From Phytoseiulus persimilis (taxonomy: Eukaryota > Arthropoda > Arachnida > Mesostigmata > Phytoseiidae), in contig CM075103.1 in the NCBI GenBank assembly GCA_037576195.1, forward strand, positions 35,973,250 through 36,037,249: a DNA stretch of 64,000 nt. The letters are read 5' to 3'. Position 1 is the first letter of the stretch. Every line of letters starts with the position of its first letter. The position numbers and the translations under genes were made by a program. Below, piece by piece: positions 10,960 to 20,548 of this stretch. The notes below the pieces were generated by a model. That model worked only from the letters and a program-made list of their open reading frames with translations. It searched no databases and was not told the origin of the DNA.

Positions 10960-13273
10960 ATGAACTCCTTCCCGCACTTCAATCAGGATTTCTCTACGTC
11001 CCAAACCTACAGTCAGCATTCTGCCAATATGGACCCTGTGTTCATGTTCACTCCGACGAACGACGGAAACTTGGGCGCTGCCGAGTGGGTTCAGGTCAGC
11101 GCACCATCTACAGTCCTCCAAACCGGTGAGAATCTTGGAGCTTTCGGGAACTTCCGGACGACATCGGCCGGAGCAACCTCTTGGTACCCGCAAAACGATC
11201 TCGAGGCTTCACAGTCCCTCGACCAGTCATCGAGCATATGGCCTGAGATACTGCCGGTGCGAAAGGCCCAGAACGCTCATTGGGAACCCCGAGGGAATTC
11301 CTGGATGAGTCACGGTGCAGCATTCGAGGGTTTCCACTCGATTTCGGCCGGAACAACTGCTGGGTACTTGGAGAATGGCAGCTGGCCTTCTCAGTCGTTC
11401 GGCCACTCATCGAGCATGTGGCATGAGATGCCGCCGGTGCAAGTGACCCAGAATGCTGATCCGGAACCCCAAGGGAATTCCGGGATGAGCCACCATAAAG
11501 CATCCGAGGGCTTCCACTCGCTCTCGGCCGGAACCACTGCTGGGTACCCGGAGAATGGCAGCTGGCCTTCTCAGTCCTTGGGCCACTCATCAAGCATGTG
11601 GCATGAGATGCCGTCGGTGCAAGTGACCCAGAACGCTGATTCGGAACCCCAAGGAGCTCCCGAATTGTACCACGATTTGGCTTTCGAGGGCTCCCAACCG
11701 ATATCGGCCGGAACAGTCGCTGGGTACTCGGCGATCGATCCCGTGCCTTCTCAGTCCCTCGGCCAGTCATCGACTCTGCGGCCCGGTATGCCGCCGGTGG
11801 GAGTGACCCAGAACGCTGATCCGACACCACGAGGAACATCCGGTGCTAACAAAAGGAAAGCAATCTCCCGAGCAGCTGCTTCCGGTGATAGGTGCGCAGT
11901 TTGCAACGCTCCCGCCAATGGAAAACATTACGGCGCGGTCTGCTGTGACGCCTGCAAGGGATTCTTCAAGCGTTCTGTGACAATCGACCAGAGAGAAGAT
12001 AGCGTTCGGTTTGAGTGTCGCCACCAGAACCTCTGCGTGGTGAACGCTGGGAACCGGAACAACTGTCGAGCTTGTCGGTTGAAGAAGTGCTTCAGGATGG
12101 GGATGCGCCTACCCAGTGAGTTTCGTAAACTTGTTCATCCCTAATCGTCCTTCAGAGCATTATCTGGAAGTGAATAACAGCATACATTCATTCTTACAGA
12201 TCAGAATAAAACGGCTGCGTGCCCCCCACGAGCTACAGTGGACGCGAACTTCGAGCAGCTTGTGAATGAGACGCTCGCGGTTCTGCAGGACACGGATAGC
12301 GAGCAGCCTGTGAGTACCCTTCTCCTGATCAACAAAAAATCCAGCAATTCTTGAGGAAATCCCGAACCTCACCGGATGACAAGGTCATAAGTTGCGAACC
12401 ATTTAATCATTTGGAACTAATTTTCTTCCACTATTGCACCAGGCTCGGGAGCCCGAACGGCCCCGTACACCAGTGGTCATCACAGGGCGTATTACCGAGA
12501 CTTTCGGCAAATTTTCGGAGAGCTTGACAGCGTGGGCCAGAACCATCCCATCGCTTCTCAGGCTCTCCGAAGAGAGCAGAGCGATTCTGGTGGAAGAAGC
12601 AGCGACCGAAATCTTCCTACTGGACATGTTGCAGCGCTCTCAAGAACATAAGTTCTTCGACCTGGGCTCCGGTCTCATGTCTGTTGGCCATGCAACGGAT
12701 GATGCCCTTGAACCCGAGAACGTGCGAGCGACGTCGCTCATCTCAATGTTTTTGGAGGTCAGACGGCACAACGTCATCCGCAGGGAGTTCGCCTACCTTC
12801 GGGCGATGAGCCTCTTCAATCATCGTGAGTCTTTCCCTTCGACCATCCAGCGCCCTATCTTGTTAGCACGAAGTTGTGGAGTATGCGTCCATCAATTCGA
12901 CTGGCTCCGAGCAACTGGGTCTAAAATTTCGTTCTCTACCCTCCCGATAGGCGTCACGAGCCTCGAAGACCAAGTACGAGTTGGTATCAAGGCTAAAAAT
13001 TTCTCAGAGGATCTAGCGATTGAGCAAACGGGCGGGGGAAAGGATCGATATGCAACGCTCTTGTCGATCTGGCGCAACACATCTTTGTTGGCCCGAAAGC
13101 TCCAAGTTCATCTCCGTGATACCGGGGTAAGTGAGAAGTTGCCACAAATACAAGAATACTTATGAACATCTCCCGTTGAAATTGCACAGGGTTCACTAAA
13201 ACTGGAATCTTTGCAGGCACTTGACAGTTCTCGCATCAGCGCGATGCTCAAGGCCTATTTTTGGCGAAAATAA
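10960..13273 (+). CDS. HNF4-like nuclear receptor, five exons
   Basis: Ligand-regulated transcription factor of the nuclear receptor superfamily, acting in the nucleus. My model is 635 aa: exons 10960-12115, 12200-12309, 12443-12824, 12951-13126 and 13190-13273, all joined at GT-AG sites in phase. Residues ~1-300 are a Ser/Pro/Gly-rich A/B region with four 60-residue repeats. The C4 DNA-binding domain has Cys 312, 315, 329, 332 and 353, 359, 369, 372. GKHYGA, CVV and NCRACRLKKCFRMGM match HNF4 (NR2A) best. The P-box reads CDACKG where HNF4 has CDGCKG, and there are 5 extra residues between the zinc modules. The ligand-binding domain starts near residue 445 (LTAWARTIPSLLRLSEES, later FAYLRAMSLF) and is divergent. 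It ends soon after helix 10 with no obvious AF-2 helix. It could be a lineage-specific HNF4 paralogue. Confidence 0.85.
11161..11850 (+). repeat. Four 180-bp tandem repeats inside the receptor's first exon
   Basis: Units start at 11161, 11341, 11521 and 11701, exactly 180 bp apart, each opening with a variant of TCGGCCGGAACAACTGCTGG. Each unit encodes 60 residues containing SAGTTAGY, a PSQSxGxSS core, a MPPVxVTQNAD block and a PQG turn. Units 2 and 3 are the most alike; units 1 and 4 are more diverged. The repeat length keeps the frame, so copy number could change without breaking the protein. Confidence 0.93.
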
Positions 13274-13335
13274 GGGCACCCGAAACCGTGAAAAGCTGAG
13301 AACGTTCGCCGAACCCGAGATCATCCGTGGCACAA

Positions 13336-13341
13336 AATAAA
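13336..13341 (+). promoter_or_regulatory. Polyadenylation signal of the nuclear receptor
   Basis: AATAAA lies 63 bp after the stop codon of the five-exon model, a normal distance for a compact animal gene. Confidence 0.6.
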
Positions 13342-13390
13342 ATGTTTTCCTTCTCGTCTATTCGTTGTGACTTCATTCAATAGTTCATTT

Positions 13391-13798
13391 GCTTCGCACG
13401 TAGAGGTCCCTGCACCTTGGGTCTGAGGGCTGGAGTTGAATTTAGCGCAAAGATAGGCTCTAGAGGGATCACAACCAGAGGAATGGTCCCGAACTTTCAA
13501 GGGCGATCAGGTCGAAAGCTCTCATTCGAATGGAATCCCGATTTTAGCGCAAGCCAACAGCGGTTGCGGTGCTGTGGCTCGCGCTGGAGTTGGGTCCCGG
13601 TACCTCGCTCCTTCAGGCTCTCGTGGACGGAATGGAATACAGTGAAACCTTGATTCTGTCAGTAATGCATTTCATAATCCGTGGCTGCAATCGACGTTTC
13701 GATATATTCGGGGCTGATACAGGTTTGGAGACACATCATGTTCCAGATAAAATAGGAGTTTTCTCGATCGAAAATTTGTCGGTTGTTCGCACAATCCT
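13391..13798. repeat. Dispersed repeat, copy B
   Basis: Second copy of the repeat at 779-1165, same orientation, ending TTGTTCGCACAATCC. It is interrupted by a ~75-bp deletion relative to copy A. It sits just 3' of the nuclear receptor and just 5' of a BEL/Pao Gag. Confidence 0.75.
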
Positions 13799-13920
13799 TT
13801 GGATCTGGTCAATGGATCCAAAATAACCCAAGCCAGCCGGCTCAGCCAGCCCGGCAAGTCGCGTAGCAAGGTCTCTCCCCGCAGCGGCTGCCGTTTACGT
13901 CGGAGCCGCCGGCATTTCTC

Positions 13921-15585
13921 ATGAGTAAAATCTACCTCCCGCTGCAGACGCGGCACCCTATCGCATTTTCCAGTGTGACCAGCGACATCGCAGAACCAGC
14001 TTCCCCGTCGGGCCATCCGAGGGCGGTCTCTCTTGGACTCCCCGAACAGTTCAAGGCTTCGCAGCCGGAACTCATGGGTCAGCCTTACAGCGCCCCTGCT
14101 GCCAGTCGTCCCGCCGCGGACCTGGGCGGTAGAGCTAGGCAGGTTCCTGTGTTCTCCGGTGATATCACGAAATTCAGAGAGTGGCAGCAGCTCTTCAAGA
14201 TCTTCGTCGACGAATCTTCGGCTTCCACAATCGAGAAGTTCAATATGCTCCGCCTCTCGCTATCCGGAAGGGCCAAAGACGCCATTGCGCACCCGAGTTG
14301 GGAAGAGGGCCACTACCAGAGAGCGAAGGAAATCCTGCGAGACAAATTCGGCGATTGCAAGCTAGCCCTGAAGGTCCACGTGAACGAGCTCATTTCGCTT
14401 GTGGACCGGGGGCAGGTCTCGAACTGCCGTCTCGAGTCGCTCTCGGACGCCCCCAGTCTGCACGTTCGCGCTCTCATGGCGATGGGGCTCTCGTATTCCG
14501 AGCTCACCATCACGCTAACCCAGCGGCGCCGCCATGCTTCCCCCCGGACCTCCGGAAGAAGTTCGTGAGAAAATATCGCAAACAAAGTCTCAACGATCCG
14601 CTCGTGACGGAGCTTGAGTTCCTAATTGCCTTCCTCGAACTGACGGTCAAGGATAGAAGAGAGGTCGAATGGTACTTGAGCGCTGGTCAGAGGGAGAGGA
14701 GGAGGCCGTTCACGGCGGCCCTACCGCCCGCCGGCAACGTCTCATCGCGCTTCAGAGCCCCAACTCCTGCTTATCAGGCAATGAGATCGAACCACGCCTT
14801 CTTCTCCGCCACGGAGCCTTCAAGCGTTCCCGTTCCGCGAGCTTCCGCTGGCAACCGGCCCCGGTCGACTCCCCAGCGAGGACGCCCAACACCCGTCCGG
14901 CATCGCGAACAGCGACAAACCGCCCTGCACCGCCGACAGTCAACGGCTCGACGTCGAATGTGCGCCCAACACCCGCTTCTTCCGGCGCCCCCCAGGCATC
15001 CGGTAGATCGTGCATCTTTGGCGAGAGTTTCAGGTGCACGGCGGTCCTTTCTCACGACGAACGAGTGGAAAGGATCGAAAGCCAAAACGGCTGCACCACC
15101 TGCCTGAAGAGAAACCACTCCAGTCGAAACTGTCGCAATGGCCCGCGTTCCAATTGCTCGAGGTGCGATGGCCGGCATTACTCAGTCATGTGTCGCCGCG
15201 CCCAAGCCGATGCGGCGAGCTTCCTGATCTCATCGACAACTTCCGACCGCCTCGCTTCCGACGAGCCAGGGGTCCTCCTCCACATGGCTGTGGTCTGGTT
15301 GGAGAGCGGTTGATACCCGCTGCCCGGCAAGAGTCCTTCTGGATACGGCCTCTCATCGTTCCTACATCACGTCAGAGGCGGTGGACCGGGTTAAGTCTTC
15401 TCGCACCGCGCCTATCCGTACATCCGTTGAGACCATGGGCAACTCCATGACCAGTTTCGACACATGGCTCCATCGGGTGACGCTTCGTAGCCGCCACGAC
15501 TCCACGCAAGCTCTTTGTATTGAGTGCATCGAGACCCCCGCGAATACCGACTTCGAATTCCCTCCGGTTTCCGACAGCTCTCGGG
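13921..15585 (+). pseudogene. BEL/Pao gag-protease fragment
   Basis: Plus-strand BEL/Pao relic. The Gag core (13921-14520) reads VPVFSGDITKFREWQQLF and LSLSGRAKDAIAH, with KEILRDKFGD. It shifts frame near 14520 to FPPDLRKKFVRKY and FLIAFLELTVKDRREVEWYL. It then shifts again near 14800 to the zinc knuckles CTTCLKRNHSSRNC and CSRCDGRHYSVMC. After a stop at 15310 the aspartic protease appears in another frame as LDTASHRSYITSEAV (about 15330-15375) and continues to about 15585. No RT follows. At least three frameshifts make it non-functional. It is a different copy from the ones at 6.8 kb and 51.7 kb. Confidence 0.85.
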
Positions 15586-15599
15586 TTCCCTCGGGTTCG

Positions 15600-16076
15600 G
15601 CCAGCCCCTGCACCGCCTCAACTTCCACCTCGGCCGGGACCTCGGTGTCCATCTCCACGGCGGCGGCCGCCGGCTGCGCAGTGACGAGGACTCGGCGCAT
15701 GCCGTCAACAACGGCCTGAACCTGCTCCGGCGTCCTTGCGAGACCCGACCGACGTTCCTGGAGGCGCGCGAAAGGCCCCGCCCGAAAAACAGGGCTCCTC
15801 TCGGGCACCTCCCCGTTTCCGGAGGTCCTTCGACTGCTCGTAGAACGGCCTCCGGTCCTCCGGAGACATCTCGATCCAGGTCGACTCGTAACGCCGCACC
15901 GGTTCGAATGCCGGCGTGGACTGCAGGAGCGAGGTCCCCTGGAGCTCTTGGGCTATATAACAACCCAGCGGAGAGCTGCATAATACCCTCCGGCCGTCTC
16001 TGATGCGCCCGGGTTCCGAGCGCCCCCACCCCCAATCGGCTCGGGCGGCATCTGCGGAGTCGCGTCGTACACTCAT
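15600..16076 (-). pseudogene. Possible HMG-box gene fragment
   Basis: GC-rich minus-strand sequence opposite to, and abutting, the BEL/Pao relic. The ORF at 15705-16076 contains SSPLGCYIAQEL, then RRYESTWIEMSPEDRRPFYE and QSKDLRKRG. The pattern of Pro, Cys/Tyr, a Trp, and then M/LSPE-RxPF/Y resembles the middle and second helices of an HMG box (WxxLSPEERRPY). Downstream in a second frame are LARTPEQVQAVVDGMRR and an acidic Glu/Val-rich tail. This is a motif resemblance only, the two frames do not join without a shift, and no splice model is convincing. Confidence 0.3.
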
Positions 16077-16820
16077 TGTCTAGTCGAGGTCGGGCACTGG
16101 GAGTCTACGGAAAAGGAGCACAAAACTGGGCACTGAGAGTTAACGGAGATCTCGCACAACGACCACGTGCTCACGACAACGTTCGGGAGACTTGTGGCCA
16201 AATGTACAAGTCGACGTTTGGTGGACGCGCAAGTCGTCACATTTTGTCCATTGAAAGTCAACCTCCGATGTCGTCGTCTCACACTGGATCAAGTGTTTCC
16301 CATATCGAATTTCGCCGGAAAACGGCAATCCGAGGCCCGGAACTCGAGTCTCGACCGGCCTAGGTAACAAGAACGCCCGGGGATATGTGAGACCCGTTTT
16401 TCTCAATGTTCAGAATTGTCGAGTCCCGCGCCGGGGAGTGTCACGAATCGGATTCGGTGCGTTAGTTAGGTACCCAAACAGTGCGCTCTCGGCGCCTGCA
16501 TGGTCAGAGATAATCCAAATGAAACCGCGCGCAGCGCGGCGGTGACGACTGGTGCAAGAAGGAAGGCCGCACGGCTGCGTCGTGTCGGCACTACCTCGAG
16601 AGAGACGTTAATATACTTCCGGCGTGACCACGTCGTATCGTTTCAACCCGCGTTTTCCCGTTTTCCCCCCGTCACCGCTCCGCTGCCGCGTCCACCACGC
16701 GAAACCGTCTTTTCCTTGGCGTTTCCCGCAGTAATCCGTGACAAGGGATTCCACACCACTTCAGCCCTGATTCTGCTGACCCGAACATCCTCCACTGGAA
16801 CATTCAGCACCGCAGGGCCA
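16077..16820. other. No recognisable gene
   Basis: Only a short internal duplication is evident: GGGCACTG(G/A)GAGT followed by (C/A)ACGGA occurs twice at 16091-16147. No ORF here shows a motif. Confidence 0.4.
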
Positions 16821-16918
16821 ATCTGACCATACTTTCCAAGGGGGACTCCGGAGGGGTGATTCCGGAACCGATCTGACCATACTTTTCGAAAAGTGGAGGG
16901 GTGATTCCGGAACCAATC
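16821..16918 (-). repeat. Minisatellite block, reverse orientation
   Basis: Two units of the same ~45-bp motif seen at 17480-17657, but on the opposite strand. Read on the minus strand the units contain GGTTCCGGAATCACCCCTCC followed by AAAGTATGGTCAGA. Confidence 0.75.
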
Positions 16919-17269
16919 GGAAACGTGTGTTTGCCATGCCCACTGGCTAGAAGTTCAGCGGAATCAGTTCGAAAACACCATTTCATCATTCTACATCATT
17001 TCGTGTACAAGCTCGACGCTGAACCAGTTCTCCAGGCGTTAATCTCATGGCCGAAGTCGCCGAGGAAGCCTTTGTTTTCCGGCTGAACCTCTCAGCCAGC
17101 CCTCAAAAGTGTCCCGGAATCACCTCTCGGTATTGCTTCAGTGACACTCCCTATCGCCTTGCAAATCCCATTGCGGGCGGTGGGCTTGGGTCTCAAGATG
17201 GTTCAGATTTAATTCTGATATAAATTAAATCCTCTCTTTTTACTTTTTACCACATAAGAAATTTTTGTT
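16919..17269. other. No recognisable gene
   Basis: Contains a GCCGAGGAAGCCT motif near 17057 that recurs in the tRNA-like sequence at 17309, and a lone minisatellite-like TCCCGGAATCACCTC at 17111. Nothing else is supported. Confidence 0.4.
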
Positions 17270-17356
17270 GTCGACCGGGGATCGAACCCGCGATTGCTAG
17301 CTTAGCATGGCCGAGGAAGCCTATCTGGCGCGGTTGGACTGCGCTCCCTGGCATCG
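17270..17356 (-). other. tRNA-like sequence (possible tRNA-derived SINE head)
   Basis: On the minus strand GAGCGCAGTCCAACCGCGCC resembles a D arm/box A and CGCGGGTTCGATCCCCGG a T arm/box B (GGTTCGATCC), with a TGCTA-AGC-TAGCA hairpin between them like a long variable arm. The acceptor stem does not pair and the anticodon stem has only about 3 of 5 pairs. I therefore do not call it a functional tRNA. A Pol III-type SINE head or a pseudo-tRNA is more likely. Confidence 0.4.
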
Positions 17357-17479
17357 AGACACTTTCCTCTCTCCTCATTGGGTCAGCATCATTCCTGAAA
17401 CCATCTTCTCTTTCGGTTGATTGGTCAATGTTGTTATGGTCAGATGGACTCCGCAATCGCCTCCTCAGAATCCGAAAAC

Positions 17480-17657
17480 TATGGTCAGGTCGATCCTGGA
17501 ATCAGCCTCCAGGTCTAGAGGAGTATGGTAAGGTTGGTCCCGAAATCATCCCTCCTGGTTTGAAAAATATGGTCAGATCGGTCCCGGAATCATCCCTCCA
17601 GGTTTTAAAAAGTATGCTCAGATTCGTCCCGGAATCACTCCTCCACGTTTTGAAAAG
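17480..17657 (+). repeat. Minisatellite, four 44-45-bp units
   Basis: Units begin at 17480, 17524, 17568 and 17613, each opening TATGGTCAGG or a variant (fourth unit TATGCTCAG). Each contains TCCCGGAATCATCCCTCC. It is followed by TATGCATATCCATATGCA. The same family lies inverted at 16821-16918. Confidence 0.88.
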
Positions 17658-17829
17658 TATGCATATCCATATGCACATATGGTCCCTTTCATTCCAGGGG
17701 TGAGTCGTATTGCGTTCACAGATCTTGTCGCTCCCACTTAGTTAGGGTCACCTTCGTCTTTCGCAGAACTTCATGTTTTCTATTGGGTGAGAGTCCAATT
17801 CGGAAGGGAAACTCCTGTGGGGGGAAAGT

Positions 17830-18430
17830 TCTTTCCTTGCACCCCAAGACTACGTGTCTGTCTGTTTCGGGTGCTCCACATCTTGAATAGTTGATGGGTC
17901 TTGGTTGGTGTTTAGCATTCCTGCCCTGGTTAACGCTAAGAGTTGGCTTCCGCGGGAGTCATCGTACAGTCCGGGGTTGATTCCTCTAGTCTCTTTGTAT
18001 CGTCGGTATGTACTCAGTGTGAATTTGGACTCCATCCTGTCTCTCCAGGTGGCGTCCAATTTATTCCGCACCCTCAGTTTGAGTTCTTTGCGGAACGTCT
18101 TCCACATCAGCTTGCCGGATGTGTTTTTGGCCAGTCGGATGTCCCCACATTCAAATTGCATGCTCAGTTTTTTGAGTCTCTCGGATGCTTCGATTTTGGT
18201 GAGTTCGATGGCCTCGAGGACAAGTTTTGGCCATCTATGTGGATCCATTTGTTTTATGCTCTCGAAGAACATCACTTTGCTTATGGTTTCTCTGGCATCG
18301 AAGGAGCTCCATCCGAGCTCTCCCTTAATGAACTCCTTCGCTATATTGGAGTGCGGTATGCCAAGAGTACATCTCCCCGCATCTCTCTGCCTGACTTCTA
18401 TTTACGTGTAAACTTGAGCTTCGCAATCCT
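17830..18430 (-). pseudogene. LINE ORF2 C-terminal end
   Basis: Post-RT region of a non-LTR retrotransposon. From N to C: LGIPHSNIAKEFIKGELGWS, then FDARETISKVMFFESIKQMD, WRDRMESKFTLSTYRRYKET and GSQLLALTRAGMLN. The GELGWSS and GSxLLxLxRxGMLN blocks are what I expect after the RT of CR1/Jockey-like elements. An in-frame stop lies near 18420. No poly(A) tail or target duplication is evident. It may belong to the same family as the LINE scraps at 4.9-6.5 kb and 62.7 kb. Confidence 0.7.
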
Positions 18431-18444
18431 GAAGCTCCTTATAA

Positions 18445-18639
18445 GACATCGATTTCCGTCCTACAGAGTACGGGAATTCTCAGTCTTAGAAGCGTCGAAC
18501 ATAGATGTAAAAGTCCCCTAGTTCAGAACAGTGAGGTGGACAAAAGCGGTCTTCATCACTTCACGTAGGGACTTTTCGTCTATCCTCAATGCTTCCGAGA
18601 CTGAGAATTTCCGCACTCTGTAAGACGGAAATTGATGTC
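18445..18639. repeat. 195-bp imperfect palindrome (MITE-like)
   Basis: Arms 18445-18519 and 18567-18639 are inverted copies: GACATCGATTTCCGTC at one end faces GACGGAAATTGATGTC at the other, and TCTCAGTCTTAGAAGC faces GCTTCCGAGACTGAGA. The spacer is 47 bp. It lies 7 bp beyond the hAT-like stop codon. No flanking target duplication is visible. Confidence 0.8.
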
Positions 18640-18646
18640 CACTCTT

Positions 18647-19710
18647 TATTGCACATCGGAACTATGTATGTGAAGTTTTGCATTGTCCGGAATCAACCGA
18701 TATCTGCGGTCCGAGAGCTGGGGCTCGAAGCGGGAAAACGACCGCTCCGCGTCAACTCTGAGTGCAGAGGCGTAATTGAACGACGCGAGATCGGCTGGCG
18801 AGAAATCCGGGAGCTCGGCACTCATATCAATCCCTTGGAGCGCCAGCTGGATCTGACGAATAACTCCATAACTCGCCCTAGCTTTCCCGAGATCAAATCT
18901 CCCAGCGGCCCAACGGCATCAAAAAATTTCCTCTCCGCGTTTTCGAAGATCTCGGTGGTAGTTGTCACCGACTGCTGAGTGCATTCCAGTCGTTCTGTGG
19001 AGTCCGGTAACGTCGAGAAGTTTGTGGCGATGAATACTAACCGGGATTTCATGGATGATTCCATGAACATGCTGATCGCGGTCGCTGAGCTGTCATCCAG
19101 CTTCGTCAGTGTCGGTTCTAAAATCATCGTAATTTTCCCCGTAGTACGAAGCCGGAGATATCCATGTGACGTAGCGGGTTATGACGGGTTCTGACGGCAG
19201 CAGTAGACCTGGCGCTGACTCTTGGAATTCACGAACGCGTGAAGGAGCTCTGACGAAAATTTCCTCCACGGAGACGATTCGCGGATCTCTTAAAAATACG
19301 CCGCAGTTCATGGGCAAGACAAGTCACATATACCATTTTCAGAGAAAGTACGCTTGGTCCGGCCCCTGCCTTCTCCACATGCGGAGCTGCATCAATCTCA
19401 AAGAGGAGCACTCCCTCGTGCCTCACATCATCGAGCCAGAGAAGACTTGGGCGTTCGTGAACGCTTCGGCCACACTCGCCTGGTTCGTGCGCTCCACGAC
19501 TTCCGAACCGATTGAATGAGGAATGGATGCCCGCTCAGGACTCAGACTTCCGATGATTGTGTTCACAACAAATTGTCCTCTCGAAACCCATGTGCGATGC
19601 TCACCGACAGAATCCCGTGCTCTTCGAATCGCGCCCTCGTCGGACTCGAACATGCGCGAGAGGATGGAGTATGAGCTATTTTGGTCGGAGGCAGAATGAG
19701 TCTGATTCAA
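18647..19710 (-). pseudogene. hAT-like (DUF659-type) transposase, decayed
   Basis: Transposase of the hAT-like group often annotated with DUF659. Blocks in order are: RGQFVVNTIIGSLSPERA, SIPHSIGSEVVERTNQASVA, GVLLFEIDAAPHVEKAGAG, LKMVYVTCLAHELRRI, SRVREFQESAPGLLLPSEPV, ITRYVTWISPASYYGENYDD, IATNFSTLPDSTERLE, and the C-terminal dimerisation motif FNYASALRVDAERSFSRFEP ending at the TAA at 18647-18649. The blocks are in the right order but spread over three frames (frameshifts near 19425, 19290, 19120 and 18825). It is a whole-length but dead gene. CAATAAAG follows the stop codon. No N-terminal zinc finger was found upstream. Confidence 0.85.
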
Positions 19711-20132
19711 ATCTCAATCCTGAATCAATCCGAAATCTTGATCCATCCCATGGATCCCTATTCGATATCAGCAGCTTTGTTTTATACTCTCATCGGTCCA
19801 TGGAATCGACGAAATGCCACTCGGAAAGTTAGAAAATGCTAGAAACCGGGATATAGGCACTTCTAGGCATTCATGTAATTTTGCCTGAAACCCCTATCTC
19901 TACTCATCAATTTGCTTCTATTTTGTCCCGTATGAATTCACGTCCTAAGACCTTGCGAAGTTCACAGCACAGCGTCTTACACGCCGATCGCATCCAATTA
20001 ATCCTATCGAATCCCGAAACTCGGCCAATTTCCGGCTTACAAATGACACTGCTTGACAGTAAAAACGTAACAAGGAAGCTGAAACCTAGGATGGGGTGAA
20101 CCGAGGTCGTAGATTACGAATCTGTCTGTGAG
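19711..20132. other. No recognisable gene
   Basis: Sequence between the hAT-like relic and the segmental duplication. No motif or repeat is recognised; it may include the missing hAT 5' end. Confidence 0.4.
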
Positions 20133-20408
20133 CGTTTCCTCGGATTCGCTCTAGTGTTTTTGTTATTCTGACTTTTCGGATTTTCGTGATTTTCTCCATG
20201 TTGAATTTTTTATCTCTGCTCCTGAGCAAGCCAGATCTGCGAAAATTTTGGAGCATGTAGACCAGTAAGAGAACTATCTCTGGTTAAAATTTCGTGCTTC
20301 TCGGAGCCACGGTCAGTGAGCTAGAAGAGATCAAAAGTCGAATTTCGTCGGTGAGCACCGAAAAGTGGCCCCTTCTCCTGCCGAAAACGTAAAATCCATA
20401 GTCCCCAC

Positions 20409-20548
20409 TGACGTGTTTCAGAGTTGGGTCAGGACAACGACGTTGAGACTTGAAGAGTGAATGGGCAAGCAAGCATTTATTCGAAGTAGACCGCTTATTT
20501 TATAGCGTCGCGGGAAACGCTTCGTTGTAGTTGATTGTCGGATACAAC
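20409..20548 (-). repeat. 3' LTR of the gypsy element
   Basis: About 140 bp matching 25744-25879 (shared GGTCAGGACAACGACGTTGA, GGGCAAGCAAGCATTTATTC and GTTGATTGTCGGATACAAC). It is unusually short for a gypsy LTR. Confidence 0.85.

Noticed and set aside
11108..11839. 243-codon minus-strand ORF
   Set aside because: It is the antisense shadow of the receptor's repeat region; the plus strand carries the recognisable receptor protein.
12825..12850. 26-bp GT-AG interval as an intron of the receptor
   Set aside because: Too short to splice and would break the frame; the acceptor at 12949-12950 gives a 126-bp intron in phase and continues the ligand-binding domain.
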